A DNA stretch of 64,000 nt, taken from contig NC_084843.1 in NCBI RefSeq assembly GCF_033115175.1, positions 59,436,474 to 59,500,473 of the forward strand, in the 5' to 3' direction. The position numbers and the translations under genes are program-made. This stretch comes from Lepus europaeus. Its lineage: Eukaryota > Chordata > Mammalia > Lagomorpha > Leporidae. Position 1 is the first letter of the stretch. Each line of letters starts with the position of its first letter. Positions 1 to 25,700 of the stretch are shown in pieces. Below the pieces are notes generated by a model. The model searched no databases, was not told the DNA's origin, and saw only the letters and a program-made list of their open reading frames with translations.

Positions 1-262
1 TCCATGTGCAGTTCTGGCTTCCGATTCCAGCTTCCGACCACTGCAGACCCCAGGAGGCCTCAGTGATAGCTCAAGTAATTGGGCTCCTGCCACCCGCGTG
101 GGGACACCTGAGTTGAGTTCCTGGCTCCCGGCTTTTGCCTGCCCCAGCCCGTCACTGCAAGCATGCGGAGGGTGAACCAGCAAATGGGAGCCCTCTCTCC
201 CTGTCTCTCTGCATCGCTGCCTCTCTGCCTCTCAATTTTTAAATACGCTCATTTAAAAGAAG
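1..262 (+). repeat. CSINE, cut by window start
   Basis: 3' part of a C-repeat with the typical gaaccagc and CT-rich tract before a decayed A/T tail. It lies in a MACROH2A2 intron. Confidence 0.75.
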
Positions 263-519
263 TTTTACTTATATTTATTTTCTAATCTCATTCACTCAAA
301 CTGTAGTGAAAAATTGGCTCTTATTGCCAATCTTGCTGATCCATCATGGACTGACAATTTCAAAAAACGGGATAAAAATTAATCACTAAAAAGACACAAG
401 GCCATATAAGCTACAAACCATAATTTTTGTAAGTAGATTCAATAGCTGATCAACAATTTTGGTTTTTTAAGTTGCTATTCTTCTTGTTTTTATTAATTAT
501 TTTTGTATTTTTATTTATA

Positions 520-786
520 TAAGGTGAACAAATGTCCTGTATTTCATACATACGGATTTACAGTGATACTTCCCACCCTCCCCTCCTTCCTCCTTCCTTT
601 CTTATTCTTTCTTTTAATTTTTACGATGACATACTTTCTCTTTATTTTATAATCATAAGCTTAACCCTCCACTAAGTAAAGAATTCAACAAATAGTAAGA
701 AAAAAAAATCCATTCCTCAACAGTAGAAACAAGGGTTGTAAACATTCAAATCTCAAAATGCCAATTTCACTCATATACATTATAAT
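520..786. repeat. probable old L1 fragment
   Basis: A/T-rich stretch with TTAACCCTCCACTAAGTAAA and CAACAGTAGAAACAAGG, phrases I associate with mammalian L1. Strand not assigned. Confidence 0.35.
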
Positions 787-985
787 TATTTTTTTCATTT
801 GAAAGGCAGAGAGATGGAGAAAGGTGTTGCATTTGCTAACTCACTCCCCAAGTGCCTGCAACACTCAGGCTGGACCAGGTGGAAGCCAGGAACCTGGAAC
901 CCAATCTGGGTCTCCCGCATGGGCGGCAGGGCCCTGAGCACCTGAGCCATCACTGCCGCCTCCCAGCAGGCACAGTAGCAGGCAG
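787..985 (-). repeat. CSINE, truncated
   Basis: Reverse C-repeat starting at TTTGAAAGGCAGAGAGA and running to the CCCAGCAGGCAC part. The 5' end is missing. Confidence 0.8.
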
Positions 986-1561
986 CAGTTTGCTGTAGAG
1001 GTTTCCAGACTCTTCCTTACCAGATCTAAACGTCTGTTTTCATAAATGGGTAACTAACAGATCATGGGCAAATGTGGTCCGTGGAATGTTGACCCTTCGG
1101 GATTGGCACAATGTATTCCTGTAGTCATATGTGTCAATCGTGTACAGTAAACATACACTGATTGGGCAGTGCATGGTCAGGAGAAGGGATTCTTAACTGG
1201 CTCTGGTCCTTGCACTGACCTTTGAACCTGATCGTGTCCAGCTGTGCTCCCACATCTGGAGCTCTTTGTGCTCCTCTGTGTCTGGAATGCCAGAACCCTA
1301 GGCAACATCCCCGGTTCAACTTCTGTCTCCCTTTTATTTTGCCTTGCTTTGTTTTGCTTTCTGCACAAGATCAGGGGATGCCTCGATTCCTACAGAGAAA
1401 CGCTCTGCAAGCAGGAGGGGAAAGCCAGTTAAATGGTGCAACGTGCAGTTTCTTTAGGAAAGCAGAAACCCAAGTTCAGGCTCGTTTTGCCGACCGTTAG
1501 ACCCGCATTAAATCCGCAGCAGCAAGCTCTCTGCTGTGAGCCCACGCTCTTCTCTCCTCAG

Positions 1562-15614
<14,053 letters not shown>

Positions 15615-16130
15615 CTGAGCGGCCGGCAGGTGGCGACGGAGCGGGGCGGAGAGAGGAAGGGTGCCGGCGGGGGAGGGCGGCGGAGCTGGCGGCGGGGCGC
15701 GGGGAGGCCGGGGCAGGTGCCGCCCGGTTCTCTGTCCTCGGTCGCCAGAGTCCCGGCCCCTAACTAGCCAGGTCTCCGCGCGGGTTGCTTTCCATGTGTT
15801 TTCTTCCTGTTGTTTTAGAACTTTTTAAAAAAAACAGACCTCGTTTTAGATTTATAGCATTGATTTTTACACACACTCACAAAAAAAAAATCCTTTCGAA
15901 ATGCTTGGATCTTCTGTTCCTTTGTCCAAGGGAGGAGGCCGTGAAGGGGCCGTGTGGGAAAGGCTCCTGGCTGGCGGCCGCTCCCTGCCCCTCCGCCCTG
16001 TGTAATGACTCCTAAAAGGTTTGTGCTTCAGGCTTTTTTTTTTTTTTTTTTTGGGGGGGGGGGAGTGTTTTGTTTTTTTAAAGAAAAAGAAAATGAAAGG
16101 AAAAAAAAATAAAAGATCCAGTGTCTTTCT
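15615..16130 (+). other. MACROH2A2: MACROH2A2 3' UTR
   Basis: This runs from the stop codon to a cleavage site expected 10-25 bases past AATAAA at 16108-16113. The first 170 bases are very GC-rich and the remainder is A/T-rich with a T tract at 16032-16052. The exact 3' end is inferred. Confidence 0.7.
16108..16113 (+). terminator. MACROH2A2: MACROH2A2 poly(A) signal
   Basis: This is a canonical AATAAA about 500 bp past the stop, followed by GTGTCTTTCT at 16121-16130, a G/U-rich downstream element. It lies only 31 bp from the opposite-strand signal of AIFM2. Confidence 0.7.
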
Positions 16131-16143
16131 TACAGCAACTTCT

Positions 16144-16149
16144 TTTATT
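16144..16149 (-). terminator. AIFM2: AIFM2 poly(A) signal
   Basis: TTTATT on the + strand reads AATAAA on the AIFM2 strand, about 1.27 kb past the AIFM2 stop. The T-rich run needed downstream on the minus strand is the complement of the A tract that holds the MACROH2A2 signal. Confidence 0.65.
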
Positions 16150-17103
16150 GTAACCCTTTCCCTCAGTTTGGAAAACTGTCCCTGTGGGTGGCTACTTCCA
16201 GAAAGTTCTAAGTAAACAGGACAAGGCCTGGCACCAAGGGGCTGAGGTTCCTGTCACACAGCAGCAGCACAGGCTGCCGGCCGCCACAGACACGCACGGT
16301 CTCAGGCAGGCCTATACAGCTAAATGGGGCAGAGCCTGGGCCACAGCCCAAGCAGAGGGAGGCCGGTGTCCCACGGACTCTGCCTGTGTCCCCAGAGGCG
16401 GCCATGAGAAGTGAGCAGGGAGAGGCAGGGCCAGGAGTTGGGGCGAATTCATCCAGTGAACTCAGCCCCCGCCGTCCAGAGCACTCCCCCCCACCCCCGC
16501 TCCAGGACACCCCCTCCCCAGGCATTCGCGCTGGTACAGCTCGGCGTCATCGCAGCAGGGCTCAGCACCACGTGGCCGGCCTCCCGCCACCAGACTCGGG
16601 GCTGGCCAGGAGACGGAAGCTGGCGTGCTGTCACCCGAGGGTGACCTGCCGGCCCCTGCTGAACCCCTGGCTCCCTGAAGGGGAAGTAGATGCGCTGCCT
16701 CTCCATCCGCAGCTCCAGCGGCCAGCACCCAGGCTGCAGGCATGACCCTGCTGCTTTGTCCGAGCCCACCCTTTCGTCAGCACAGGTTGACCGGGAGGGA
16801 GATTCGGTCTAAGTCGGGTTCAGAAAATGGAAATACAGAAAGGTCTGTGGCGATTACAGGTTACAAGGACCAGCCATAAGGCAGGTGCATGAGAGTGAGT
16901 CTCCCAGTCACAGCCCGGCTGGGGCAGGAGGCAGGGGCTTCCCCACCCCGCTGCGGTGGGAGAGGGCTGTGGTGCAGGCTGCCTCTGTACCCCAGCTCCT
17001 GTTCCTTAGCTGGCCTCAACTCTGCAGGCTCTCTTGCCTGCCCTCACAGGAGGACGCCAACCCTCAGGAGCCCGCCGCTCTGCCCCGCTTTGTGTGTCCT
17101 GTG

Positions 17104-17130
17104 CACACACACACATACACACACACACAC
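17104..17130. repeat. CA microsatellite
   Basis: (CA)n with one interruption, in the AIFM2 3' UTR. Confidence 0.85.
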
Positions 17131-17419
17131 GTCCCAGAGGCCCTGGCATACTGCAGGCTGCCATACCCTTCCCAGGACCAGTCACCCAGCACAAGGGAGC
17201 CGGGCAACCAGGACAGCTGCAGGCAGACCTTGGAAACCCAGAAAGGATCTAGGCCAAAATCTCAGCTTTTTAATCTCTTGCACGCTCATGTTTGCTTTGA
17301 CACAGTAGTGCTTCTGGTCGGCACGTCACTGGCCCCTGACTCCAGGAAAAGAGCTTTCGTCCTGGGACACTTGCCAGCCACCGCCCTCGGTCACGTGGTC
17401 CGTTCAGCCGGCCTCTCCT

Positions 17420-17571
17420 TCAGGGTGGAGACTGCCTCATGGTTTTCCAGCTCGTGGACACGAACAAGTCCCGGCTCTTGGCAAGCCGGACCATGAGCCG
17501 GCCCACGTAGAAGCCACTGATCTGGCCCACACCGTCATTTCTCCCCAGGGACAGGAGGAAGGTCAGCGCCC
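17420..17571 (-). CDS. AIFM2: AIFM2 last coding exon
   Basis: 152 bp, acceptor ctccacag, stop TGA at 17422-17420. It encodes [20 protein letters not shown] and ends WKTMRQSPP. Phe360, reported as a determinant of sensitivity to the inhibitor iFSP1, is in this exon (RDLF). Confidence 0.95.
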
Positions 17572-19472
17572 CTGTGGAGCAGACACACACACGCGTGCAC
17601 ACACACACGGAGCAGAGTTCACCCTCACATTCCCGCGCCTGCAAGGCACAGATCCCTCCCAGGGTCCCAGGGCCGGCAGGCTCAGGGCGAGGAATTGGGA
17701 AGACTTTTCTAGCAAGGGGGGCGAGCCCCTGGCTTACTTTGAAGAGCTCTAGGGGCTGCCTCTGCCCCCCACCTTTCAGAATTTGCTCTGTCAGTCAGTC
17801 ATCTCACAGCCCAAACAGTCCTCCCCGTATCTCCAACCCCAGACTCCGAGGTTGTGAAGCAGGGGCGGGCATTCAGCACAGCAGATTAAGACAGCTCGGG
17901 ACACCTGCCTGGGACTGAGCCCACATCCACTCTGACCCAACTTCCTGGTGGTGCGCACCGAGAGAAGCAGCAGGTGACTGACCAAGTGTGTGGTCCCTGC
18001 CACCCCTGCGGGAAACCCATATGGATTCCCAGGCTCCTGGCTTCGGCATGGCCCAACCCCAGCTTTGGGGGCATCTGGCGAGCGAAGCAGAGGATGGAAG
18101 ACCTCTCTCCGCCTATCTCTCTTTCAAATCAAATGAAAATAAATAAATAAAGTTTAAGTAAAAAAAAAATCTGTGATGTGCAGGGGACCCCCTCTTACCT
18201 GGCTTGTAGACCTTGAGGGGCCTCTGCCTGGTGGAGTTGATGATGTTGGCCACAGCGACGCCGGCGTGGAGGCCGGCGTGATAGGCCATCTTGGGCTCCT
18301 TCACGTCGGCACAGTCACCGATGGCATAGACATGGCTGCAGCCCTCCACTTGGAGGTGCTCGTTCACTCTCAGAGCACCGTTGCTGGCCAGTCTGCTCTC
18401 TGCGGGGCAGCACCACACGGGAGACGGGGCCCTGAGTGGCGAAGCGGCCACCAGAACCAGCTCGGGGTGAGCCCTGGGGGCAGTCAGGTCACCCGCCGAA
18501 GGCACACGTTTCAGAGCCGGCAGGTAGCCCAGCAGTAAAGACACCACTACGGGCACCCGGGGTAGGTGCTGTGGCACAGCAGGTTAAGCCACAGCTTTGG
18601 GACGCCTACACCCCAAATTGGAGTGCTAGATTGAGTGCTGGCTCCTCTGCTCTTGATTCAGCCTCCTGATTTGTCTATGTGTCTGTATGTGTGTGTGTCT
18701 GTCTCTCTGCCTGGCGAAGTGGGCCATGGCCATACCACCTGCTTACCCAAGGCACTGTGGTAGGCGGAGCTGTTGACCTTGATGCCGTTGCACACGATCA
18801 CCAGGTTGGTGGCCACCTCCGTGCCCTGGTCTGTCTGCACCTTGATGTAGTCCCGATACTCGTTCAGAGGCAGCTCCTCCAGGTTGCTCACCCGCTCACC
18901 TATGGGGCAGGGGAGGGGGTTCCATGACCAGGAGGTTGGCAGAGGGCGGGCGCCTCACCAAGGCTGGAGCCCATGCCAAGGCTGGACCACTGTGGCCCAA
19001 CAAGGCAAGTATTCCACCGCGTCTCCCCACCATGCCCCCCACCCCAGTCTACTCTGCTGCCCCGGGAAGTACCCATCTGACGTCTGGCTCCAGGAAGCCC
19101 ACTGGAGGGAAGTGTGCCTGAGCTCCCAGGAAGTTCTGAGAAAAGCTGTTCAGTGGAGGACCTGGAACACGGCTCTCAGAATGTCAGCGATGCCATCCTA
19201 ACCAGAACGAGACTTGCAAGTACACAACTACGAAAGGTGGCAGCCGGGGCAGGCAGGCGCGGCGGCCCAGCGGGCTACACTCGGGATGCCTACATCCTGT
19301 ATCAGAGGCCCTGGTTCAGGGTCCCAGCTACTCTGCTTCCTATCCGCCTTCCTGCTAACGTGCCTTGGAGGCAGTGGAGGATGGCTGACCCAGATGAAGT
19401 CCCTGGCTCCCGGCTTTGGCCTGGCTCAGTCAGGCTGTTGCAGATATTTTAAGAGTAAACCAGCAGATGGAA

Positions 19473-19512
<40 letters not shown>

Positions 19513-19721
19513 CCTCCATGACATCTGCCTTTCAAATAAATTAATTTTTAAAATTAAAAAAAAAAAGGGAAAGCAGCAGAGGACGGCCCAAGTGCTTGGG
19601 TCCCTGCACCCACATGGGAGACCTGGAAGAGGCTCCTGGCTCCTGTTTTCTGGTTTACAATCGGCTCAGCTCCTGCTGCAGTGGCCATCTGGGAGGTGAA
19701 CCAGTAGATGGAAGATCTCTC

Positions 19722-19760
<39 letters not shown>

Positions 19761-22700
19761 CTCTTTCTCCTTCCCTCCCTCCCCTTCTCTGTGGATAACT
19801 CTGCCTTTATAAAAAATAAAAATAATAAAATACACAAAGATGAGAGAAGGAAAAGGCAGAGAAGCCGCTTGCTGTCCTCACTGGTGGCGGAAGCCCCGCA
19901 TCAGCAGTTGCCGGGAGGAGGCTGCGACAGCCATGGGGGACTTTCAGAGCAGGTGACTCGCCCCCCCCCCCCCAGCAGAAAACGAGGTGGAAGTCCAGTG
20001 TGGTAAAGTGTACGGGTCACACTGGGATCAGAGCCCCACTCCCTAAAATGCTGGCTCGTTCTCTCCCCCTGCTCCACACAACAGGCACAGCCCTGGGACA
20101 CAGGTTAAGTCGCTGCTTGGGACACCTGCATCCCATAGCCGGTGCCTGGCTTGAGTCCAGCTCCTCTGCTTCCAATCCAGCTTCTGGGGAGGCGGCAGTG
20201 ACGGTTCAAGTCCCATGTGAGTCCCTGCCACTCACATGGGAGCCCCAGATTGGGTTCTGAGCTCCTGGCTTCAGTCTGGCCAGTGCTGGCTGTTACAGAC
20301 ATTTGGGGAGCAAACCAGCAGATGAAAGCCCTCTCTCTCTCTCTCTCTACTTTTCAAGTAAAATGAAAAAAGTTTTAGATGTTTTGAATCTGAGAAAAGC
20401 TACATTCCTCACCCCTTTCAAAATACAAACCAATACACCTATCTCCTATCCTACAGAGACATCATAATTCAGGCAAACCCTTTAGATGCACTTGAGAAAA
20501 ATCGCTCAGCAGAGACCTCCCCCAGCCTGCGCTGGGAGACCCTGCAGCTGCACTGCGCCAGCCGCGAGATCGCTGTCTCCAGAATGCTGAAACCCTCTAA
20601 GTGCCAGGGCCTCTGCCCTGCCCAGGACAGACCTCCTCCACAGGGCAAGGCTCAGTGGGCTGCGATACCCAAGACCCTCTGGGGTGCCTCGGGCCCAGCC
20701 CCTCGACAAGGTGGGAGGGAGAGATCCTGGGGCAGACGCAGCCGCTGGCCAGCCGGGGGCCCTGGCTCAGCCCAGAGGCTGTCCCGGGCCGGGGCGGGAG
20801 GCAGGCGCACGTACCCAGCAGCAGCTGCACGCCCTTCCGCAGCAGGATCTCCTTCACCTCCTGCCGCACGGAGGGCAGAAGCTCCTTGTCGGCCAGGGTG
20901 ACTTGGGAGTGGATGAGCGTGACCTGGGGACAACGCAAACACAGGGCCTGAGAAGCAGCCGCCGAGCCTCCAGCTCACTCAAGCATCCACCCCTCCTCTA
21001 CCTCTGAGGAAGTCGTCTGCCCGATGCCAGGACCAGCGGGTGGCGAGCTGGGCAGGAGCCCCCTGCAGCCCCTGTGCCAGCGCAGCACAACCCACGGGTC
21101 ACCGGGCGCCACTTGGAAAGTTGTTTGTGAGCGCCCTTGGGCGTCTGTAAAGATCCACTCCACAAACAAGCCATTGCCATTGCAGCTGTGAGAGGAGCAC
21201 CTCGGGACCTGGCTGTGTGCTCTCTGGGTCAGCCCCAGGAAGCTGGAGGCGGCGCGTAAGCATGTTCGGAGCCCGGACTGCGAAGCCAGACCACCTGGGG
21301 TGAAATCCGTCTCAGATACGCAGACAGCTCTGCTCACCAACATGAGCACAGCAGCCCCACTCCTAGGAAATTTGTAGCGACGAAAGCACGTGATCCGGCA
21401 CGTACTAAGTCCCCAACAAGGGCAGCTGCTAGCCCCTACGGGTACGGCACTGAGTTCCCAGAACTTATTTAGGCCTTCTTCCTGGTCTCCACCCTCGTAA
21501 GACAGGAACGAATGTATACGTTGGTGTCTGCCCCCGGTACGGACAATTCTTTGAACCCTTGAGAACAGGGGTGCTAGGACAATCACTTATGCTAAAATTT
21601 GGCCTTCGACCCTGGCTCCTGACTCAGACCCCCGGATGTTTGCAGTTGCTGGAGTACCAACAGGAGCATCTGACACAGCTTCCAAACGCCTTGGGATCCG
21701 CAGGGTGACCCGGGCATCTGCTGTCCTGGTGAGGCCACCTTTGCTGGGCTCCCCTGCAAGGGGACTGGCTGCCAGGAAGGTCACAGCACAGGCAGAGGTT
21801 TGGAGCTCGAAGCCCCACTCCTCTCCCTCCAGGCAGGGGGTGGAGCTGGATGCTGGGTCAACAGCCGGCCACGCCCCTGGATACCGCAGATCAGGGTGCT
21901 GCCAGGTCGGCGCACGTGTCCACGGGCAAGGTAAGGAGGGCAGCCCCACTCCAGAGGGACAGAGGTCCCTGTGTTCAGGACCCTTCTGGGCCTCACCCCA
22001 CAGACCTCTTCACCTGCTTGTTCATTTGAATCCTTTACCACAGCCTTTGTAACGCATCAGCACCAGGGGGCAGTGCTGGGTACAGCTGGGTGCAGGTTCC
22101 AGTCCCAGGGGCTCCACTTCCACTCCAGCTCCCTGCTAATGAGCCTGGGAAAGCAGCGGAGGATGGTCCAAGTACCTGTGCCCCTGCCACCCATATTGGA
22201 GACCCAGATGGGAGTTCTAGGCTCCTGGCTTCAGGCCAGCCCAGTCTTAGCCGTTGTGGACATTGGGGACGTGAACCTGTGGATGAAGGACCTGACTCTG
22301 TCTCTCCCTCTCTGTCACTCTTTAAAATAAAGAAATATTTAAAAAATGAATAAAGTAAGCCGGCAATAGTCAGTAGACTGCTCTGCTGGGTCCCACAGCC
22401 ACTCTGCCAAATTCAAACCCAAAGGGAGGATCCAAGGCGGACCGAAGCTGTGGGCCACCTGAGGACTGTGCTCTGGGACTGGGGTCTCGCTGTGGGACTG
22501 AGCCCCTCACCCGACGGTCTGTGCTGGCTCCGGTTGGTGTACAACTGAACTGACCCACGGTGGGGAAAGCCACACACCTCGGCACAGAAGCACTGAGTGT
22601 AAGAGAAAAAGATTGGTTTTTCCCTATGCAATCCTCACAAATAAAATGAATACATTGTTAACTGTACCTATCACTCATAACTCCCAACAGTTTGTCAGAG

Positions 22701-25700
22701 GACAGCTCTATAATTCATTTAGCCTGCCTGGATCTTCCTTTCAACATCAACCCACCTTTCCCTAGGGGAGAAAAGAACCATCCATGGGTTCCATGCGGCT
22801 CTCACGAGCTGGTCTGGCATCAGCAGCAAGCAACTGTGTGGAGAACCTGGGGTTACCGTCACCCCTCGGCCCTCCCCAAGCCCCTGCAGATAGCAGGCCG
22901 GGGTTTTCCTTTTCTTTTAAGATTTAGTTATTTATTTATTTCATAGGCAAATTTACAGAGATGCAGAGAGAGAGAGAGAGATCTTCCATCCGCTGGCTCA
23001 CTCCCCAAATGGCCGCAATCGGGACTCGAACCAGCACCCATATGGGATGCCGGCACTGCAGGCAGCGGCTTTACCCGCTACATCACAGCGCCGATCCCAG
23101 GGTTTTTCTTTTCTTGCCAGGGCGCCCGAAGCTTTTCTCCCTCACCCAGAAGAGGACAGGGCAGGCTGATGTGGGAACAGGCAGTCCTGGTTGACTGTCA
23201 TGGGGTGTGGACCACCACGTGGTCCAAACTGAGTGTTATCTAAAAGAGGTCATCAAGGGGTTGGTGCTGTGGCGCAACAAGTTAGAGTCCCATATGGGCG
23301 CCAACTTGAGTCCCAGCTGCTCCACTTCCAATCCAGCTCCCTGCTGATGCTCTTGAGATAAGCAGCAGATGGCCCAAGTCCTCAGGCCCCTGTACCCATG
23401 TGGGAGACTCAGATAAAGCTCCTGGCTCCTGGCTCCTGGCCTTAGCCTGGCCTAGCCCCAGTCATTGCAGCCATTTGGGAAGTGAACCAGTGGATGGAAG
23501 AAAGATCCCTCTGTCTCTGTTTCTCCCTCTCTCTGTAACTTTACCTCTCAAATAAATAAAATACATCTTTAAGAAAAAAGTCATCAAGTGCACATTTATA
23601 TCATAAAGGCCTAAGTTAACTTCTCTGGAGTTTGTCCCTGGTTGAATGAGGACACTCCCCGAGCAGCTGGGGAAGGTCAAGTGCTGTGGACCCGGCTCCA
23701 TGCCCCCTGTACAAGTGCACTTTAGCACAAGATAGGAAACAGACACTCGCAGCCTATATGAGTGGAGCCCCCGCCTCCCAGGCCCTGCCCCAATTCCTTC
23801 TGTTCCTTAAATACCAGAGCCCAGGCAGCGGCCCCACCTCTTTGTTGGGATACTCGGTTTTAATCTCTGCAGCCATCTCCACTCCAGCGGAGCCTCCTCC
23901 CACCACCACGATGAACTCTGAGAGCCGGACCTGGAGAGGAAGGGGCGGTAAAACACACGGACACGTCCGCCCTCGGCCTGCCGGTATAGCCTCTGGGAGA
24001 GGAGCCTTTGCAAGTCGAGGGCCCAAAGGCACCTCCCTGTGCCCGCCCGCAGGATTGCTGTGAAGGTGGACTGAGACCAGGAGCCCAGGCTGCTCCACAA
24101 AACACGAACCCCGTGCGAAGGGGAGAGCAAAGCCCAAGAGTGAGTGGTCGGGGACAGACCAAGTGCGAGGGGCAGGTCTGAGACGCCCACGTGCAGGCCT
24201 CTGCCTGGAGAAGTCTTCCCCTAGCTCCACACTGCCATAAGCAGCTCCGCAGCCCTCCCCAGGCTGCTCTCTGGCATGCCCTCCCGGCCCCACGCCTGGC
24301 CAGGGCAGCTCACCTGCTGTACCATGTCCTCGTAGGCCTGGATGGCGGCCTGCTGGCAGGAAACCTCATTCAACTTGCCTGGGAAGGGCCCGCTGCTGCC
24401 TGTGGCCAGGATGAGATGCGAGTAGGGCAGGGCCTGCAAAAGACAAGGAGCAGACGGGGATAGAACAGGGCCGGGGTTCCTGCACCCGTCGCCAGGCCCC
24501 CACCTGCCAAGACGCACCACGAGCACGAGGCACCTCGGGACCAAAATCACCAGGCCAGGCAGGGCAAGGCTCGGCGCTAGGCCCATAAGACACCTAAGGA
24601 GGCAGACGGCACCCCCTGCCGGGAGGAGGAAGGCCCGGGCCCAGGAGGCAGGGCAGTGGCCAGGAAACTCCTTGTCGGGGGTTAAGCAGGACTGGAGTTT
24701 CCACTGCAGAGTCGGGGTCCAACCTCTTGGGTGTAGTGAAAGAGCCATCCCCTGCCTCACCAAAGAGAGAAGGAAAAGGAAATCCTACTTATGGTCTACA
24801 TATATAAAGTTGACACCAACAGGGCTGCTCCAGTGCAGGGGGCCTACTCCCTCTCCACCCCACCTGGAGCCCCAGGATGCCTTCACGGACCCTTCCAGGG
24901 CCCTGGACCGGCAGGACGCGGGGACACAGTAATCCTCCACCAGGAGACGCTCCGACCCTAGAGTCACACCAGGGAGGACCGAGTGACTCTGGCCCGTGTG
25001 CTTACTGAGGATGGGGCCTGTGCCCCCTGCTCCCAGTGCCCCCTGCACTTGGATTCCTAAGTCGGGGGCTGGTGGCCACACGCTGGCGGAACTCAAGCCC
25101 CTGTGGACATGTGCCGGGCACCTGCTGTATACACCATGGTGAGAAACACAGGTGTGGAGAGACACACCTGTGCCCCCTGTGACTTCCCAACCCAGGAGAG
25201 GTGCGATCATGTCCAAGCCTAACCTTGGCTTCTAGACAGTGGAGAACATCCCATCCCATAAGCTGCCAGGCCTGAGCCTCTCCTGAGCCTCTGGGCTGGA
25301 ACTGCCTGCGATCACACCCTGGCTGGGGGATCCTGGGAGCCTCTCTGTAAACAAGGTCAGACCCGCTCACTCTCAGGGTCACATGAACACCAAAGGAGAC
25401 TCGCGCAGAGGCACACGGGAAAGATGGGGGATTCCTGCATTGCTGAGCTCAAGCCTCTGTCTATGAAGAATCTGTTCCACGCCCAGCCCCAGGCAGGGGC
25501 TAGGGGTCACGGAGGGCTCCCCTCAGCCTCTGGGGGCCACCCCACACAGGTCCTGCGTGCCCAGCAGGTGTAAGCCGAGCCTGCTGCGCTCACCTCGCCG
25601 CCCTGCAGCAGCACCGTCTGATTCTTCAGGTCTATCCCGACCACCCGGCCCTGCCGGAAGTTGTCCTTGAAGGTCACTGAGTAGGAAATGAATGTCTTTT

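Larger units (their letters stand above)
16125..17419 (-). other. AIFM2: AIFM2 3' UTR
   Basis: About 1.3 kb between the AIFM2 stop and its AATAAA. It is free of SINEs, unlike the flanking introns, which fits an exonic sequence, and it holds a CA repeat at 17104-17130. The 3' boundary is inferred from the signal. Confidence 0.6.
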
